Shown piece after piece: positions 7,212-15,082 of a stretch of 64,000 nucleotides of DNA. Position 1 is the first letter of the stretch. Each line of letters opens with the position of its first letter. The notes below the pieces were generated by a model that was not told the DNA's origin, made no database searches, and worked only from the letters and a program-made list of their open reading frames with translations. The position numbers were made by a program, and so were the translations under genes. This DNA is from Salinicoccus cyprini (lineage in GTDB: Bacteria > Bacillota > Bacilli > Staphylococcales > Salinicoccaceae). The stretch spans positions 310,001-374,000 of the forward strand of contig NZ_VMSJ01000001.1 in assembly GCF_007713705.1 (NCBI RefSeq), in the 5' to 3' direction.

Positions 7212-8048
7212 CTATCTTCTCCGGTCATCGTAGTGCATGGAGCTGTCATCCGTCTCTGTAATATCCACTTCTTCACGGCGGACTTCTTCTGTAATGTGCT
7301 CTTTACCGGTAACAATCTTCTTGCGGACGACGATCTCTTCCGTGACGACCCGCTCTTTGATGATGCGTACCCGTTCCTCAGTAAGCGGAATGCGCATGAC
7401 ACCATCTTCGTCATCTGAATCATCCCTGCTGTATGCTTCCAGTGTCGGTGCGCCTTCAACCGGCAGTCTGTCCACAGTCACCTCTTCACGATCGACCGGC
7501 ACGTCGAATTCCTGAAGTTCAGTCACCACATGCTTATCGATGCCGACTTCGCCGACTTTGACATTCCGCTTATCGATATTCAATCTCTCTTCATGAAGCG
7601 GCATTGTCTCTTCCGCAGATGATGAAGACCTGTCGGCAGTGAGATCCGCTGTTGTGTGATCTGCTGTATGGGTGTCCTCATCCCTGTAGGTATAGCTGCT
7701 GCCTGTGGTTCTTGGATTCTCATCTACAGCACCTGTCCGCTCATCGATGTGCAGCAGCAGTTTGCCATCCATCAGTGCAGACTTGTACTCCTCCTGCTCC
7801 TTTGGCGACAGCTGCATGCTGTTCATCACCTGCTGTTCAGGGTCCTCATCAGCAAACCAGGCAACAATCCTGTCCCAGGTGTCCGCTTCAGTACTTTTCT
7901 TGTTCACTTCCAGATACTCGAGCTTCGTGCCCTCGAGGCTCTCCCGGGAGATTACAGTCATCTGATCTTCCCGCGTGCCATTAAGTTTCAGGTGCTCTAT
8001 TCTGCCAAGCAGATCCGTCTCACTTGCGAATGATTCTATTCTTCCCAT
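7212..8048 (-). CDS. YsnF/AvaK-domain (DUF2382) general stress protein
   Basis: 278 residues in two parts. The N-terminal ~110 residues resemble a general-stress-protein-17M-type domain (RIESFASETDLLGRIEHLK). After an acidic Thr/Asp linker, the C-terminal ~120 residues are a DUF2382 (YsnF/AvaK) domain with LHEERLNIDKRNVKVGEV and repeated charged beta-strands (VRIIKERVVTEEIVV). The start ATG 8048 has GGAGG 7 bp upstream. A near-perfect SigB-type promoter lies at 8097-8121. The biochemical role of the family is unknown; the proteins are typically stress-induced and cytosolic. Confidence 0.85.
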   Translation of the reverse strand: MGRIESFASETDLLGRIEHLKLNGTREDQMTVISRESLEGTKLEYLEVNKKSTEADTWDRIVAWFADEDPEQQVMNSMQLSPKEQEEYKSALMDGKLLLHIDERTGAVDENPRTTGSSYTYRDEDTHTADHTTADLTADRSSSSAEETMPLHEERLNIDKRNVKVGEVGIDKHVVTELQEFDVPVDREEVTVDRLPVEGAPTLEAYSRDDSDDEDGVMRIPLTEERVRIIKERVVTEEIVVRKKIVTGKEHITEEVRREEVDITETDDSSMHYDDRRR

Positions 8049-8096
8049 ATATTACGCCTCCAATGTCTACTAGTGCTTATCTGATTTAATAGTTAA

Positions 8097-8121
8097 ATAC
8101 CCCTGAAGCTATTTGTTAAAC
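8097..8121 (-). promoter_or_regulatory. SigB-type promoter of the YsnF-like gene
   Basis: On the minus strand, GTTTAA-N13-GGGTAT is an exact match to the consensus hexamers, about 49 bp from the start codon. Confidence 0.8.
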
Positions 8122-8191
8122 GATTGGATGCAAGGGAGTGAGACTGCTTGGTGTCGATCAGTACATCTGCTTGATGCGGATTGTGTTCATG

Positions 8192-9325
8192 CTACTTGAT
8201 GACCAATGAATCAAGATCTCTTGGATAGTCCGTAATGACTTCTGTGCCTGATTCTGTGAGCACCACTGTATCCGAATGTCTGAAGCCGCCGACACCTGGA
8301 ATGTAGATGCCGGGTTCAATACAGAATACCATGCCGGGTTCAAGGACAAGGTCGTTATCGAACCGGAGTGATGGTTCTTCGTGGAAGCCGACGCCGATGC
8401 CATGACCGGTCCTATGGACGACATACTCCTCAAGCCCCGCCTTTTTGATGACATCCAGTGCCTGCTGGTTCACTTCTCTTGCCGTGACACCCACTTTGAT
8501 GAAATTGAGCGCCGCCTGCTGGGCCTGTACCATGACTTCAAATGTTTCCCGCTGTCTTGGCGTGGGCTCCCCGACGAAGTATGTACGTTCGCATTCTGCG
8601 CGATAGCCGTTCAGACCTACTTGCCGGCTATGGATGATGATATCCTTGTTTTCGAGCTGTCTGGTATTGGAGAAGACGTGTGGCATATTCGTCCGTTCCA
8701 CACCGGAAGGGGACATGACGAAATAGTCGAGTGTGGAGTTCGGAAAATGCTTCGGCACTTCCTTGAACAGGTATTCATTACCGTAGTAGTCGATTTCAAG
8801 TTCAGACATGCCAATCTTTGTATTTGTAATCGTCTTTTCAAGTGCATTGCTGACCAGTCTTCCGGAATGGCGCATCGCTTCGATCTCCTCGTCACTTTTC
8901 ACTGCACGCATTGTCGCAACTTCATCCTGGATGTTGCGGATATCGAATCCACTTTCCATCAGTTTCAGTGTGATATCCGTCGGTAGGGCGTTATATTCAA
9001 TGCCGACCGTACTGCCTTTTTCAAGCTTCGACAGGACAGTATCGACCTGCTCAAGATAGGAACGGCCACCTGTTCTGTTTTCCACTTCGTTATAAATATA
9101 CAGATGATCTGCATTTGTCTTTTCCTTGGCATGTTCCTCTTCAAGTGCCGGGATGATCAGGCTTTCCTGATCTTTCTCGATAACCAGAAGGATGGGTCTT
9201 GAGTAGAGGATGGCTTTCAATCCGCTGAAGTAGAACTGGTTTTCGAAATTTGAAATGAGAGCGACGTCAATGGCATTGTCTTTCATAAACGATTTCAGAC
9301 GTTGTGTCCGTTGTTTGATATTCAA
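8192..9325 (-). CDS. M24-family (aminopeptidase P/creatinase-like) protein with altered metal site
   Basis: 377 residues: an N-terminal creatinase-like domain (to about 125), then a pita-bread M24 domain with HRTGHGIGVGFHE, GMVFCIEPGIY and GGFRHSDTV. Compared with E. coli PepP, the two metal aspartates fall in RQVGLNGYRAECERT, where no Asp is present. The last Glu ligand position (GIRIED in PepP) reads GFRHSD. Only the His and one Glu of the five ligands are intact, so this may be a metal-independent creatinase-type hydrolase rather than an active aminopeptidase. Start: AAAGGAG abuts the ATG at 9334 but is 9 bp from the TTG at 9325, so TTG is preferred. Confidence 0.82.
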   Translation of the reverse strand: MNIKQRTQRLKSFMKDNAIDVALISNFENQFYFSGLKAILYSRPILLVIEKDQESLIIPALEEEHAKEKTNADHLYIYNEVENRTGGRSYLEQVDTVLSKLEKGSTVGIEYNALPTDITLKLMESGFDIRNIQDEVATMRAVKSDEEIEAMRHSGRLVSNALEKTITNTKIGMSELEIDYYGNEYLFKEVPKHFPNSTLDYFVMSPSGVERTNMPHVFSNTRQLENKDIIIHSRQVGLNGYRAECERTYFVGEPTPRQRETFEVMVQAQQAALNFIKVGVTAREVNQQALDVIKKAGLEEYVVHRTGHGIGVGFHEEPSLRFDNDLVLEPGMVFCIEPGIYIPGVGGFRHSDTVVLTESGTEVITDYPRDLDSLVIK

Positions 9326-9405
9326 TGTAATCATCTCCTTTTCTGAATTGTAACAATAAACGGAAATATTATCATATGTTTATCGCATGTTATCGAATAC
9401 AGGAA

Positions 9406-9437
9406 AGGTGCAACCGCCGAAATCGGCAATTGCACCT
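9406..9437 (-). terminator. Terminator of the 9451-9729 lipoprotein gene
   Basis: A perfect 14-bp inverted repeat (AGGTGCAACCGCCG / CGGCAATTGCACCT with small asymmetry) has TTTCCTG after it on the minus strand, just past the stop codon. Confidence 0.7.
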
Positions 9438-9450
9438 GTAGGTATTAATC

Positions 9451-9729
9451 TTATTCTGCTGTATTCTCTTCAATGATGACATTGGCATTCAGCACCTGGA
9501 CGCGCTTGCCATTCAGATTGATGATCAGCTGTCCGCCGTCATTGACTTCGGTCCGTACATTCTTACCTTCGTACTCCGCAATGACTTCACCGGTCTGGCT
9601 GTAGACGGTAATCTTGCGATCGAGGCCTTCCGTATTGGACTTGAAGTTGGTGACAGTGTCGTCCCACATTGTACAACCGCTAAGCAGCATACTGCCTGCC
9701 AGAACTGTAGATACTATTAGTTTCTTCAT
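9451..9729 (-). CDS. Small conserved lipoprotein (DUF5052-like)
   Basis: 92 residues. MKKLIVSTVLAG with the lipobox LSGC (residues 17-20) marks an exported lipoprotein. The mature part contains NTEGLDRKITVYSQTGEV, then EYEGKNVR and a compact beta-rich C-terminus (VQVLNANVIIEE). This pattern recalls a small Firmicute lipoprotein family annotated as DUF5052; that assignment is from memory and not certain. GGAGG is 5 bp before ATG 9729; the upstream ATG at 9741 overlaps that site and is rejected. It is monocistronic with its own terminator. No function is known. Confidence 0.7.
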   Translation of the reverse strand: MKKLIVSTVLAGSMLLSGCTMWDDTVTNFKSNTEGLDRKITVYSQTGEVIAEYEGKNVRTEVNDGGQLIINLNGKRVQVLNANVIIEENTAE

Positions 9730-9889
9730 TATTTCCTCCATTTTATGTATGCGATATGATTGAATATTACATTTTTATTCTATCATAGGAAGTGTCAATT
9801 CATGAATGCGTTCTTCATATATTTCCCAATTGGAAGTGAAATGTATCATTCTATGATTTTGGGGAATAGTAGCAGTGAGGTGATTATAA

Positions 9890-10447
9890 ATGGCAAGGCA
9901 ACTACGTAATATGAATAAGCAGCTCGACGGTATCATGAAAGCGTTCGGCAAGGATGCGAACCGCATCTGGAAAAAGGGGATCGAATCCAAACAGATTTCC
10001 CCTTCCATTCTTAAAACCAATGATGGCAGAAGGGCAGTCGACCACAAGGACCTGGACGAGAAGGTCCAGAAGGCTTTCAATCTGTCGGAAGAGGAGGCAC
10101 TGACCGGTGTCTATCTGATCTTCAAAGGATCGGATCTTTTCTATGTCGGACATAGTACCAATATTGCGAGACGTCTGAAGCGGCATTTCAGCAAACCGTT
10201 CGAAAAGAAGGTGAGCCGTGAGGAGAAGCGGAATAAACCATTCACTACAGTGTTGGAGAAAAGAAATATGAGCATTGCCATCTACAGAATTACGGATGAG
10301 CAGAACTATATGTTCAGAAAGACGCTGGATCGGATCATTACGTATACCCAGGTGCCTGAATACTTGAAACAGACGCTTGGCAACCCGGAGGATGAGCGGA
10401 CCACTACACGGAGAACCCGCACGAGCCACAAGCGTACAACCGCTTAA
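9890..10447 (+). CDS. GIY-YIG nuclease-fold protein
   Basis: 185 residues. A basic helical N-terminal region (1-65) is followed by a GIY-YIG core: TGVYLIF (GVY at 73-75), LFYVGHS (YVG at 85-87) and the conserved arginine in ARRLKRHF. A Glu/Asn pair further on could complete the active site. The C-terminus is a very basic Arg/Thr tail (RTTTRRTRTSHKR), suited to nucleic-acid binding. GTGAGG precedes ATG 9890. No intron, transposon or repair operon is adjacent, so this is probably a standalone DNA-processing or housekeeping enzyme. The family is clear from motifs; the cellular role is unknown. Confidence 0.75.
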   Translation: MARQLRNMNKQLDGIMKAFGKDANRIWKKGIESKQISPSILKTNDGRRAVDHKDLDEKVQKAFNLSEEEALTGVYLIFKGSDLFYVGHSTNIARRLKRHFSKPFEKKVSREEKRNKPFTTVLEKRNMSIAIYRITDEQNYMFRKTLDRIITYTQVPEYLKQTLGNPEDERTTTRRTRTSHKRTTA

Positions 10448-10460
10448 CTGCTATAAATGA

Positions 10461-10485
10461 AGGAGCCGAATCCGGCTCCTTTTTC
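10461..10485 (+). terminator. Terminator after the GIY-YIG gene
   Basis: AGGAGCCG-AATC-CGGCTCCT followed by TTTTTC; it also lies at the end of the convergent TetR gene. Confidence 0.8.
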
Positions 10486-11084
10486 TAATCGATCAGGCCG
10501 GCAGCATAGAAAGGGCCTTTGACGGTCAGTGTTTCAAGTACATCAGCAAGTACTTCACTAGATTCCCTTCTGCCATTTTCCAGCCATGTCCGGATGAGAC
10601 CAACGTGGGCGTTCGTAATGTAGGCAATCAGATACTCCCTGTCGACACGGAGTCTGCTTTCATCAATGAGCTGGTGGCTGTGGGTCTGGTAGTAGTCGAA
10701 CATGTACGTCCGCACCTTGTATTCGAACTGGTTGCCGCCATGGTTGTTGAACAGGGTGATGATCTTATCGGCATTGTCATCGACATAGCGGAATGTTTCA
10801 GTGGCAATCTTCTTTGGCATGCCGATGCCGAGCGGCTGTTCGTCTTCAATATTGCGTGTCAGAATTTCAGCAAGTCCCTGGAGCAGGGTGTTTTCATATG
10901 ACTCGAGCAGATCATATTTATCCAGGTAGTGCTTGTAGAAGGTGCCCCGGTTGATTAGTGCCTCCTCTGCGATATCCTTGATGGTCATCGCTTCAAATCC
11001 CTTTTCACGGATCAGTTTCGTAAAAGCGGCATCGATGGCACGCTTCGTCTTTATAGTTCTCAGGTCTTTTTTATCATTCATCAT
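10485..11084 (-). CDS. TetR/AcrR-family transcriptional regulator
   Basis: 199 residues. The N-terminal TetR helix-turn-helix is readable: TKRAIDAAFTKLIREKGF, then MTIKDIAEEALINRGTFYKHY. The C-terminal half is a helical ligand/dimer domain of the TetR_C type often seen in Firmicute regulators. The start ATG 11084 is preceded by a weak AGAG site. It is divergently transcribed from a YhgE/Pip-type membrane protein with a 156-bp gap that contains the palindrome AACAC-G-GTGTT, so it probably represses that gene and itself. Confidence 0.88.
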   Translation of the reverse strand: MMNDKKDLRTIKTKRAIDAAFTKLIREKGFEAMTIKDIAEEALINRGTFYKHYLDKYDLLESYENTLLQGLAEILTRNIEDEQPLGIGMPKKIATETFRYVDDNADKIITLFNNHGGNQFEYKVRTYMFDYYQTHSHQLIDESRLRVDREYLIAYITNAHVGLIRTWLENGRRESSEVLADVLETLTVKGPFYAAGLID

Positions 11085-11194
11085 AACTTTTCTCTTCTTT
11101 CCATATAAGCGACAGTTGGGTATCATGTGTTGAATAAGCAACTATCTGCTAATTATTGATGATTGAATTATAAGCTGTACCGAGTAGAATAATG

Positions 11195-11205
11195 AACACG
11201 GTGTT
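11195..11205. promoter_or_regulatory. Candidate TetR operator
   Basis: A perfect odd palindrome, AACAC-G-GTGTT, lies in the divergent region between the TetR gene and the YhgE-like gene, 35 bp before the latter's ATG. The position suits repression by the adjacent regulator; the assignment is by context only. Confidence 0.4.
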
Positions 11206-11240
11206 TGTTAACATATTAAACTTTGGAAAGAGGAAAAGCA

Positions 11241-12893
11241 ATGTTCGAAGATTTCAGGCATCTGATGAAAAGACCCATACTGATTATTTCACTACTGGCA
11301 ATAGCGACAATTCCTGCCATCTATACCTCGATATTTCTTGGATCGATGTGGGATCCGTATTCCAATACGGATGAATTGACGATACAGGTGGTCAACCATG
11401 ATGAAGGGGCCACTGTGAACGGAGAAGATATCAATCTTGGTGCAGATATTGAAGCAGCACTGGAAGAAAACGATGACTTCGACTGGCAGATGGCAGACCG
11501 GGAAGCCGCCGACCAGTCACTGGAGCAAGGCGAATCGTACGCGGTTGTTGTCATTCCGGAAACTGCCTCGAGCGACGCTGCAACACTTCTGGATGCATCA
11601 CCGAAGAAGGTGGGCATCGAAATAGAGACCAATCCAGGGTACAACTATCTCGGATCTGTCATGGGCGGCCAGGCAGGGACGGCAATAAAGGATGAGATCG
11701 GCCAGTCGATTACACGTCTCTATACTGAAAATCTGCTTGAAACCCTCGATGATATCAGAACAAGCAATAATGAACTGATTGATGCACTGACAGAAATGCA
11801 GTCGGGTGTCGATGAGCTTATAGCGGGTACTGAAGAAGTCCAAACCGGCATTGAAGATATCGGCTCGACAGTCGATACGTCCACATCAGACCTTGCAGCA
11901 GGCAACCAGCAGGTGACGGATGGATTGAACACACTGGATGAAAACCTGACCGGGTACGAAAATCAGGTGCCACCACAGCTGGCCCAGCCGGTTGCCGCCA
12001 TGCAGGCAGGCGTATCTGAACTGATTTCAGGCAACCAGTCCGTCCAGACGGGGATAGAAGACCTCGGCAATGGTGTGACTTCCGGCACAGATGAACTGGC
12101 TCAGGGCAACACTTCTGTCACAAACGGTCTGAATGAGCTTGATGATTCCCTGACACAGATGATCGAAGAAGTGGCAGACGGCAATGCGCAGCTCGAAGCG
12201 CTGTCACTGAATGAGGAAAATGCATCCTCCATCACAGATCCAGTGGAAGTGGTGGAATCCGAACTGACGCACATCGGCAACTACGGACAGACATTTGCAC
12301 CATTCATCATTTCTGTCAGCCTGTTTCTCGGCAGTGTCGCTTTCAGTGTCCTGTATCCAATCAACCGTGCTGCTGAACACTACAGAAGCTTCATGCATAT
12401 GACAGTCAGCAAACTGCTGCTGATACTGACCCAGACACTGGTCACGTCACTGCTGCTCAGTGCTGTACTGATATTCGGTTTTCACCTCGAAATCGAAAAC
12501 CTCTCGATGTTTCTATGGATTCTTGTACTCTGGAACCTGGCTGCCATGATGTTTATCAGTGTACTGGTGGCACTGCTCGGCAACGTGGGTAAATTCATCG
12601 CCATTGTATTTCTGATACTGCAGATATCTTCCAGTGCGAGCACATTTCCGATCCAGACGACCGGGCCGCTCTACCAGTACTTGCACTCGCTACTTCCGAT
12701 GAGCTACGTTGTGACCGCCATGCGCGAAGCCGTCTTCGATTTCGAAGCCGCACTGGCAACAAGTGATGCACTCATCTACCTGATTGTGGTCATCGCTCTC
12801 GGACTGGTACTATTTGCAGTCATCACAGCATTGAAATGGAGATACACGAAGTTCGAGAACATTACACGTACGATGAGTCGTGTGGAATATTAG
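11241..12893 (+). CDS. YhgE/Pip-family membrane protein (ABC-2 permease-like)
   Basis: 550 residues. The N-terminal transmembrane helix (about 20-40) is followed by a large extracytoplasmic region. That region contains a helical internal repeat: ELIAGTEEVQTGIEDIG near residue 200 recurs as ELISGNQSVQTGIEDLG near 260, each followed by an LNELD-type segment. Five C-terminal transmembrane segments follow (about 350-540). This is the architecture of YhgE/Pip (phage infection protein) and related ABC-2 type permeases. ATG 11241 has AGAGGA upstream; the frame could open at TTG 11223, but that lies before the ribosome binding site. A divergent TetR regulator suggests inducible expression, for example by a membrane-active compound. 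Confidence 0.85.
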   Translation: MFEDFRHLMKRPILIISLLAIATIPAIYTSIFLGSMWDPYSNTDELTIQVVNHDEGATVNGEDINLGADIEAALEENDDFDWQMADREAADQSLEQGESYAVVVIPETASSDAATLLDASPKKVGIEIETNPGYNYLGSVMGGQAGTAIKDEIGQSITRLYTENLLETLDDIRTSNNELIDALTEMQSGVDELIAGTEEVQTGIEDIGSTVDTSTSDLAAGNQQVTDGLNTLDENLTGYENQVPPQLAQPVAAMQAGVSELISGNQSVQTGIEDLGNGVTSGTDELAQGNTSVTNGLNELDDSLTQMIEEVADGNAQLEALSLNEENASSITDPVEVVESELTHIGNYGQTFAPFIISVSLFLGSVAFSVLYPINRAAEHYRSFMHMTVSKLLLILTQTLVTSLLLSAVLIFGFHLEIENLSMFLWILVLWNLAAMMFISVLVALLGNVGKFIAIVFLILQISSSASTFPIQTTGPLYQYLHSLLPMSYVVTAMREAVFDFEAALATSDALIYLIVVIALGLVLFAVITALKWRYTKFENITRTMSRVEY

Positions 12894-13012
12894 AAATTAG
12901 AACCGTTCTTTTCTGATGGGGTTTCATAGTAATAATGAATGATGGTAAAATAAAAACCATTATATGGATTTAGTTCATTATATTACTATACATCAGGAGA
13001 GGACGTTTTATT

Positions 13013-13567
13013 TTGCAAAAATCGACCAGAATCATCATGTGGGGGCTATCATCCATATTTGTCATCGGCCTGATTGCGGCAGGTGTCATCGTGCTGATGT
13101 TCTCAGACAACGCACAGAATCTGTTTTCATCAGAAGCCGCTGGAAATGATTCTGATGAAACTTCACAAGGCGATACAGACTCCAAAGAACTGGATTCATT
13201 AAAAGCATCCGAGGAGGAGTTTGAAGTATCAGACGAGGCAACCAGCACAGGCATACCGAGTGAGAAGATGTTTGCAGACAGCATCCACCATATGACCCAT
13301 CAGAAAGTCGAGGCAGCACAAAAGTGGGGCCATCTGGAGATCACCGACGAACGGCTGAAGCAGAAATACGAAACAGCGAAGACATCCGATTATGAGTATA
13401 GGGCATTCTACATGGAGACATTGAAAGCATGGATGAATGGGGATTTCTCCAATGCCGTCGAAGTACATAATGTCATCTGGAACGAACGCAACGGCAGTGT
13501 CGGCCAAGCGACCGGATTGATGTCACCGAAAGAAGAAATGGAATACAAGAACGCGCATTTTGAATAG
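13013..13567 (+). CDS. Membrane-anchored protein with DUF6241-like domain
   Basis: 184 residues. One N-terminal membrane anchor (residues 9-30), an acidic Ser/Asp linker to about 70, then a compact conserved domain with IHHMTHQKVEAAQKWG, FYMETLKAWMNGDFSNAVEVHN and a C-terminal SPKEEMEY. I recall this arrangement in Bacillales proteins labelled DUF6241; no function is known for them. The start is TTG 13013, 9 bp after GGAGAGG; no ATG fits. The domain faces outside the membrane if the anchor is a type II signal. It is followed by a good terminator and is monocistronic. Confidence 0.75.
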   Translation: MQKSTRIIMWGLSSIFVIGLIAAGVIVLMFSDNAQNLFSSEAAGNDSDETSQGDTDSKELDSLKASEEEFEVSDEATSTGIPSEKMFADSIHHMTHQKVEAAQKWGHLEITDERLKQKYETAKTSDYEYRAFYMETLKAWMNGDFSNAVEVHNVIWNERNGSVGQATGLMSPKEEMEYKNAHFE

Positions 13568-13569
13568 GG

Positions 13570-13593
13570 CAGGCCGAAAGGCCTGTTTTTTAT
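13570..13593 (+). terminator. Terminator after 13013-13567
   Basis: CAGGCC-GAAA-GGCCTG with a GNRA-like loop and a run of six T. Confidence 0.85.
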
Positions 13594-13650
13594 TACATTA
13601 AAGCTTCAGAATCGGTATAATGCTCTTAACAAACTGAAGGAGAGATGCTC

Positions 13651-14205
13651 ATGAAACACCTTGGTACAAAAACCATGAAGACCGACCGCCTGCTACTCCG
13701 ACCACTTCTGATTGAAGATGCGGAAGCAATGTACGGCAACTGGGCATCGGATCCCGCGGTGACGAAGTATCTGACATGGCCGGCACACCAGTCGATGGAT
13801 GTCACAAGACTGAGCCTGAAGTACTGGATCTCCCAGTATGACAGGAAGGATTTCTACCAATGGGGCATTGTGCCGGAAGGCATGGAAACCCCCATCGGAA
13901 CCATCAGCGTGGTGGATCATGATGATTCGGTCGGCATGGTCCATATCGGCTACTGCATCGGCCGGTCTTGGTGGGGCAAAGGATATACGACGGAGGCGTT
14001 CCGTCATCTCATCGGCTTCTTCTTCGATGAAGTGGGTGTAAACCGCATCGAGTCGAAGTATGATGTCAGAAACACCGGTTCCGGCAAAGTGATGGAGAAG
14101 TGCGGTCTGCTGTATGAAGGAACGACGCGTGGGTCTGATGTGAACAATCAGGGGATATGCGATTCGGCACTTTACGGCATGATCCGGAGCGACTATCTGG
14201 AGTAG
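13651..14205 (+). CDS. GNAT-family N-acetyltransferase (RimJ/RimL-like)
   Basis: 184 residues with the RimJ/RimL-type GNAT pattern: TDRLLLRPLLIEDAEAMY at the N-terminus, HIGYCIGRSWWGKGYTTEAF (acetyl-CoA-binding motif A) at about 95-115, and VMEKCGLLYEGTTR (motif B) near 150. AAGGAG is only 2 bp from ATG 13645 but 8 bp from ATG 13651, so the latter start is used. The substrate cannot be read from the sequence: a ribosomal protein N-terminus or a small molecule are both possible. It is a single gene ending at a long hairpin shared with the convergent transporter operon. Confidence 0.85.
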   Translation: MKHLGTKTMKTDRLLLRPLLIEDAEAMYGNWASDPAVTKYLTWPAHQSMDVTRLSLKYWISQYDRKDFYQWGIVPEGMETPIGTISVVDHDDSVGMVHIGYCIGRSWWGKGYTTEAFRHLIGFFFDEVGVNRIESKYDVRNTGSGKVMEKCGLLYEGTTRGSDVNNQGICDSALYGMIRSDYLE

Positions 14206-14210
14206 CAAAA

Positions 14211-14247
14211 TAAGAGCGGATATCCTAGCCTTGGATGTCCGCTCTTA
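14211..14247. terminator. Bidirectional terminator
   Basis: TAAGAGCGGATATCC and GGATGTCCGCTCTTA form a 15-bp stem with one G-T pair and an A/T-rich flank on both sides. It separates the GNAT gene from the siderophore operon. Confidence 0.8.
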
Positions 14248-14269
14248 TAATATATGGTATGAAAATTTT

Positions 14270-15082
14270 CTACACCATCACGGCACTTCTCGTATGGTGT
14301 CTGCCGACTGGAACGACGGATGGTGTGCTTGAGATCGGATCTTCGACGACGACGGATTCGAGTTCGAAGACCTGCTTGATGAGGTCGGATGTAATGACAT
14401 CGTCCGGTGCACCTTCCGCAACCAGTCTACCTTTTTGCATCGCAAAGATGTGATCGGCGTAGCGTGCCGACAGGTTGATGTCGTGCAGCACCATGACGAT
14501 GGTTGTACCGTGAATCTTGTTGAAGTCCATCAGCAGGTCGAGAATCTCGATCTGGTAGGTGATATCGAGAAATGTCGTCGGCTCGTCGAGGAACAGGATA
14601 TCGGTCTGCTGGGCGAGTGCCATGGCAATCCAGACGCGCTGCCTCTGTCCGCCTGAGAGTTCGTCGATGCTGCGGTCTGCGAGTTCCGTGATGTTCATCG
14701 CCTCCATCGCATCTGCGACGGCCTCATAGTCTGCCTTCGACCAGCCGCCGAACATGGACTGGTGGGGGAATCGGCCACGGCCGACGAGGTCCGATACTTT
14801 GATGCCTTCAGGCACGATCGGTGACTGGGGCAGCATGCCGAGTACTTGCGCGAACTTCTTCGGTGGTATCTTCGATACCGGCCTGCCATCGAGTTCAAGT
14901 GCGCCCTGCGACGGCTTGATCAGCCTGGCCATCGTTTTTAGCAATGTCGATTTGCCGGAGGCATTGGCGGCGATGATGACGCTGATCTTATTGCTCGGAA
15001 TCTCAAGACTGATATCGTGAAGAATCGGTTTATTTTCATAGCCGGCGACAAGGCCATTGGCTCTATATATATGTTCTGGCAT
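14270..15082 (-). CDS. Iron-siderophore ABC transporter ATP-binding protein
   Basis: 270-residue FecE/FhuC-type ATPase, the last gene of the Fur-controlled operon. The signature DELSGGQRQRVWIAMALAQ, Walker B DILFLDEPTTFLD and switch LHDINL are typical. The Walker A reads IIAANASGKST: the first glycine of GxxxxGKS is alanine, a real deviation from GPNGCGKST. AAGGAG lies 7 bp before the ATG, and the start overlaps the end of the upstream permease gene by 1 bp. It energises siderophore import through the two permeases 15082-16113 and 16110-17171. Confidence 0.92.
   Translation of the reverse strand: MPEHIYRANGLVAGYENKPILHDISLEIPSNKISVIIAANASGKSTLLKTMARLIKPSQGALELDGRPVSKIPPKKFAQVLGMLPQSPIVPEGIKVSDLVGRGRFPHQSMFGGWSKADYEAVADAMEAMNITELADRSIDELSGGQRQRVWIAMALAQQTDILFLDEPTTFLDITYQIEILDLLMDFNKIHGTTIVMVLHDINLSARYADHIFAMQKGRLVAEGAPDDVITSDLIKQVFELESVVVEDPISSTPSVVPVGRHHTRSAVMV

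Noticed and set aside
9890-10447. GIY-YIG protein as an intron or transposon homing nuclease
   Set aside because: No intron, flanking repeats or transposase genes are present, and the gene has normal promoter and terminator context.
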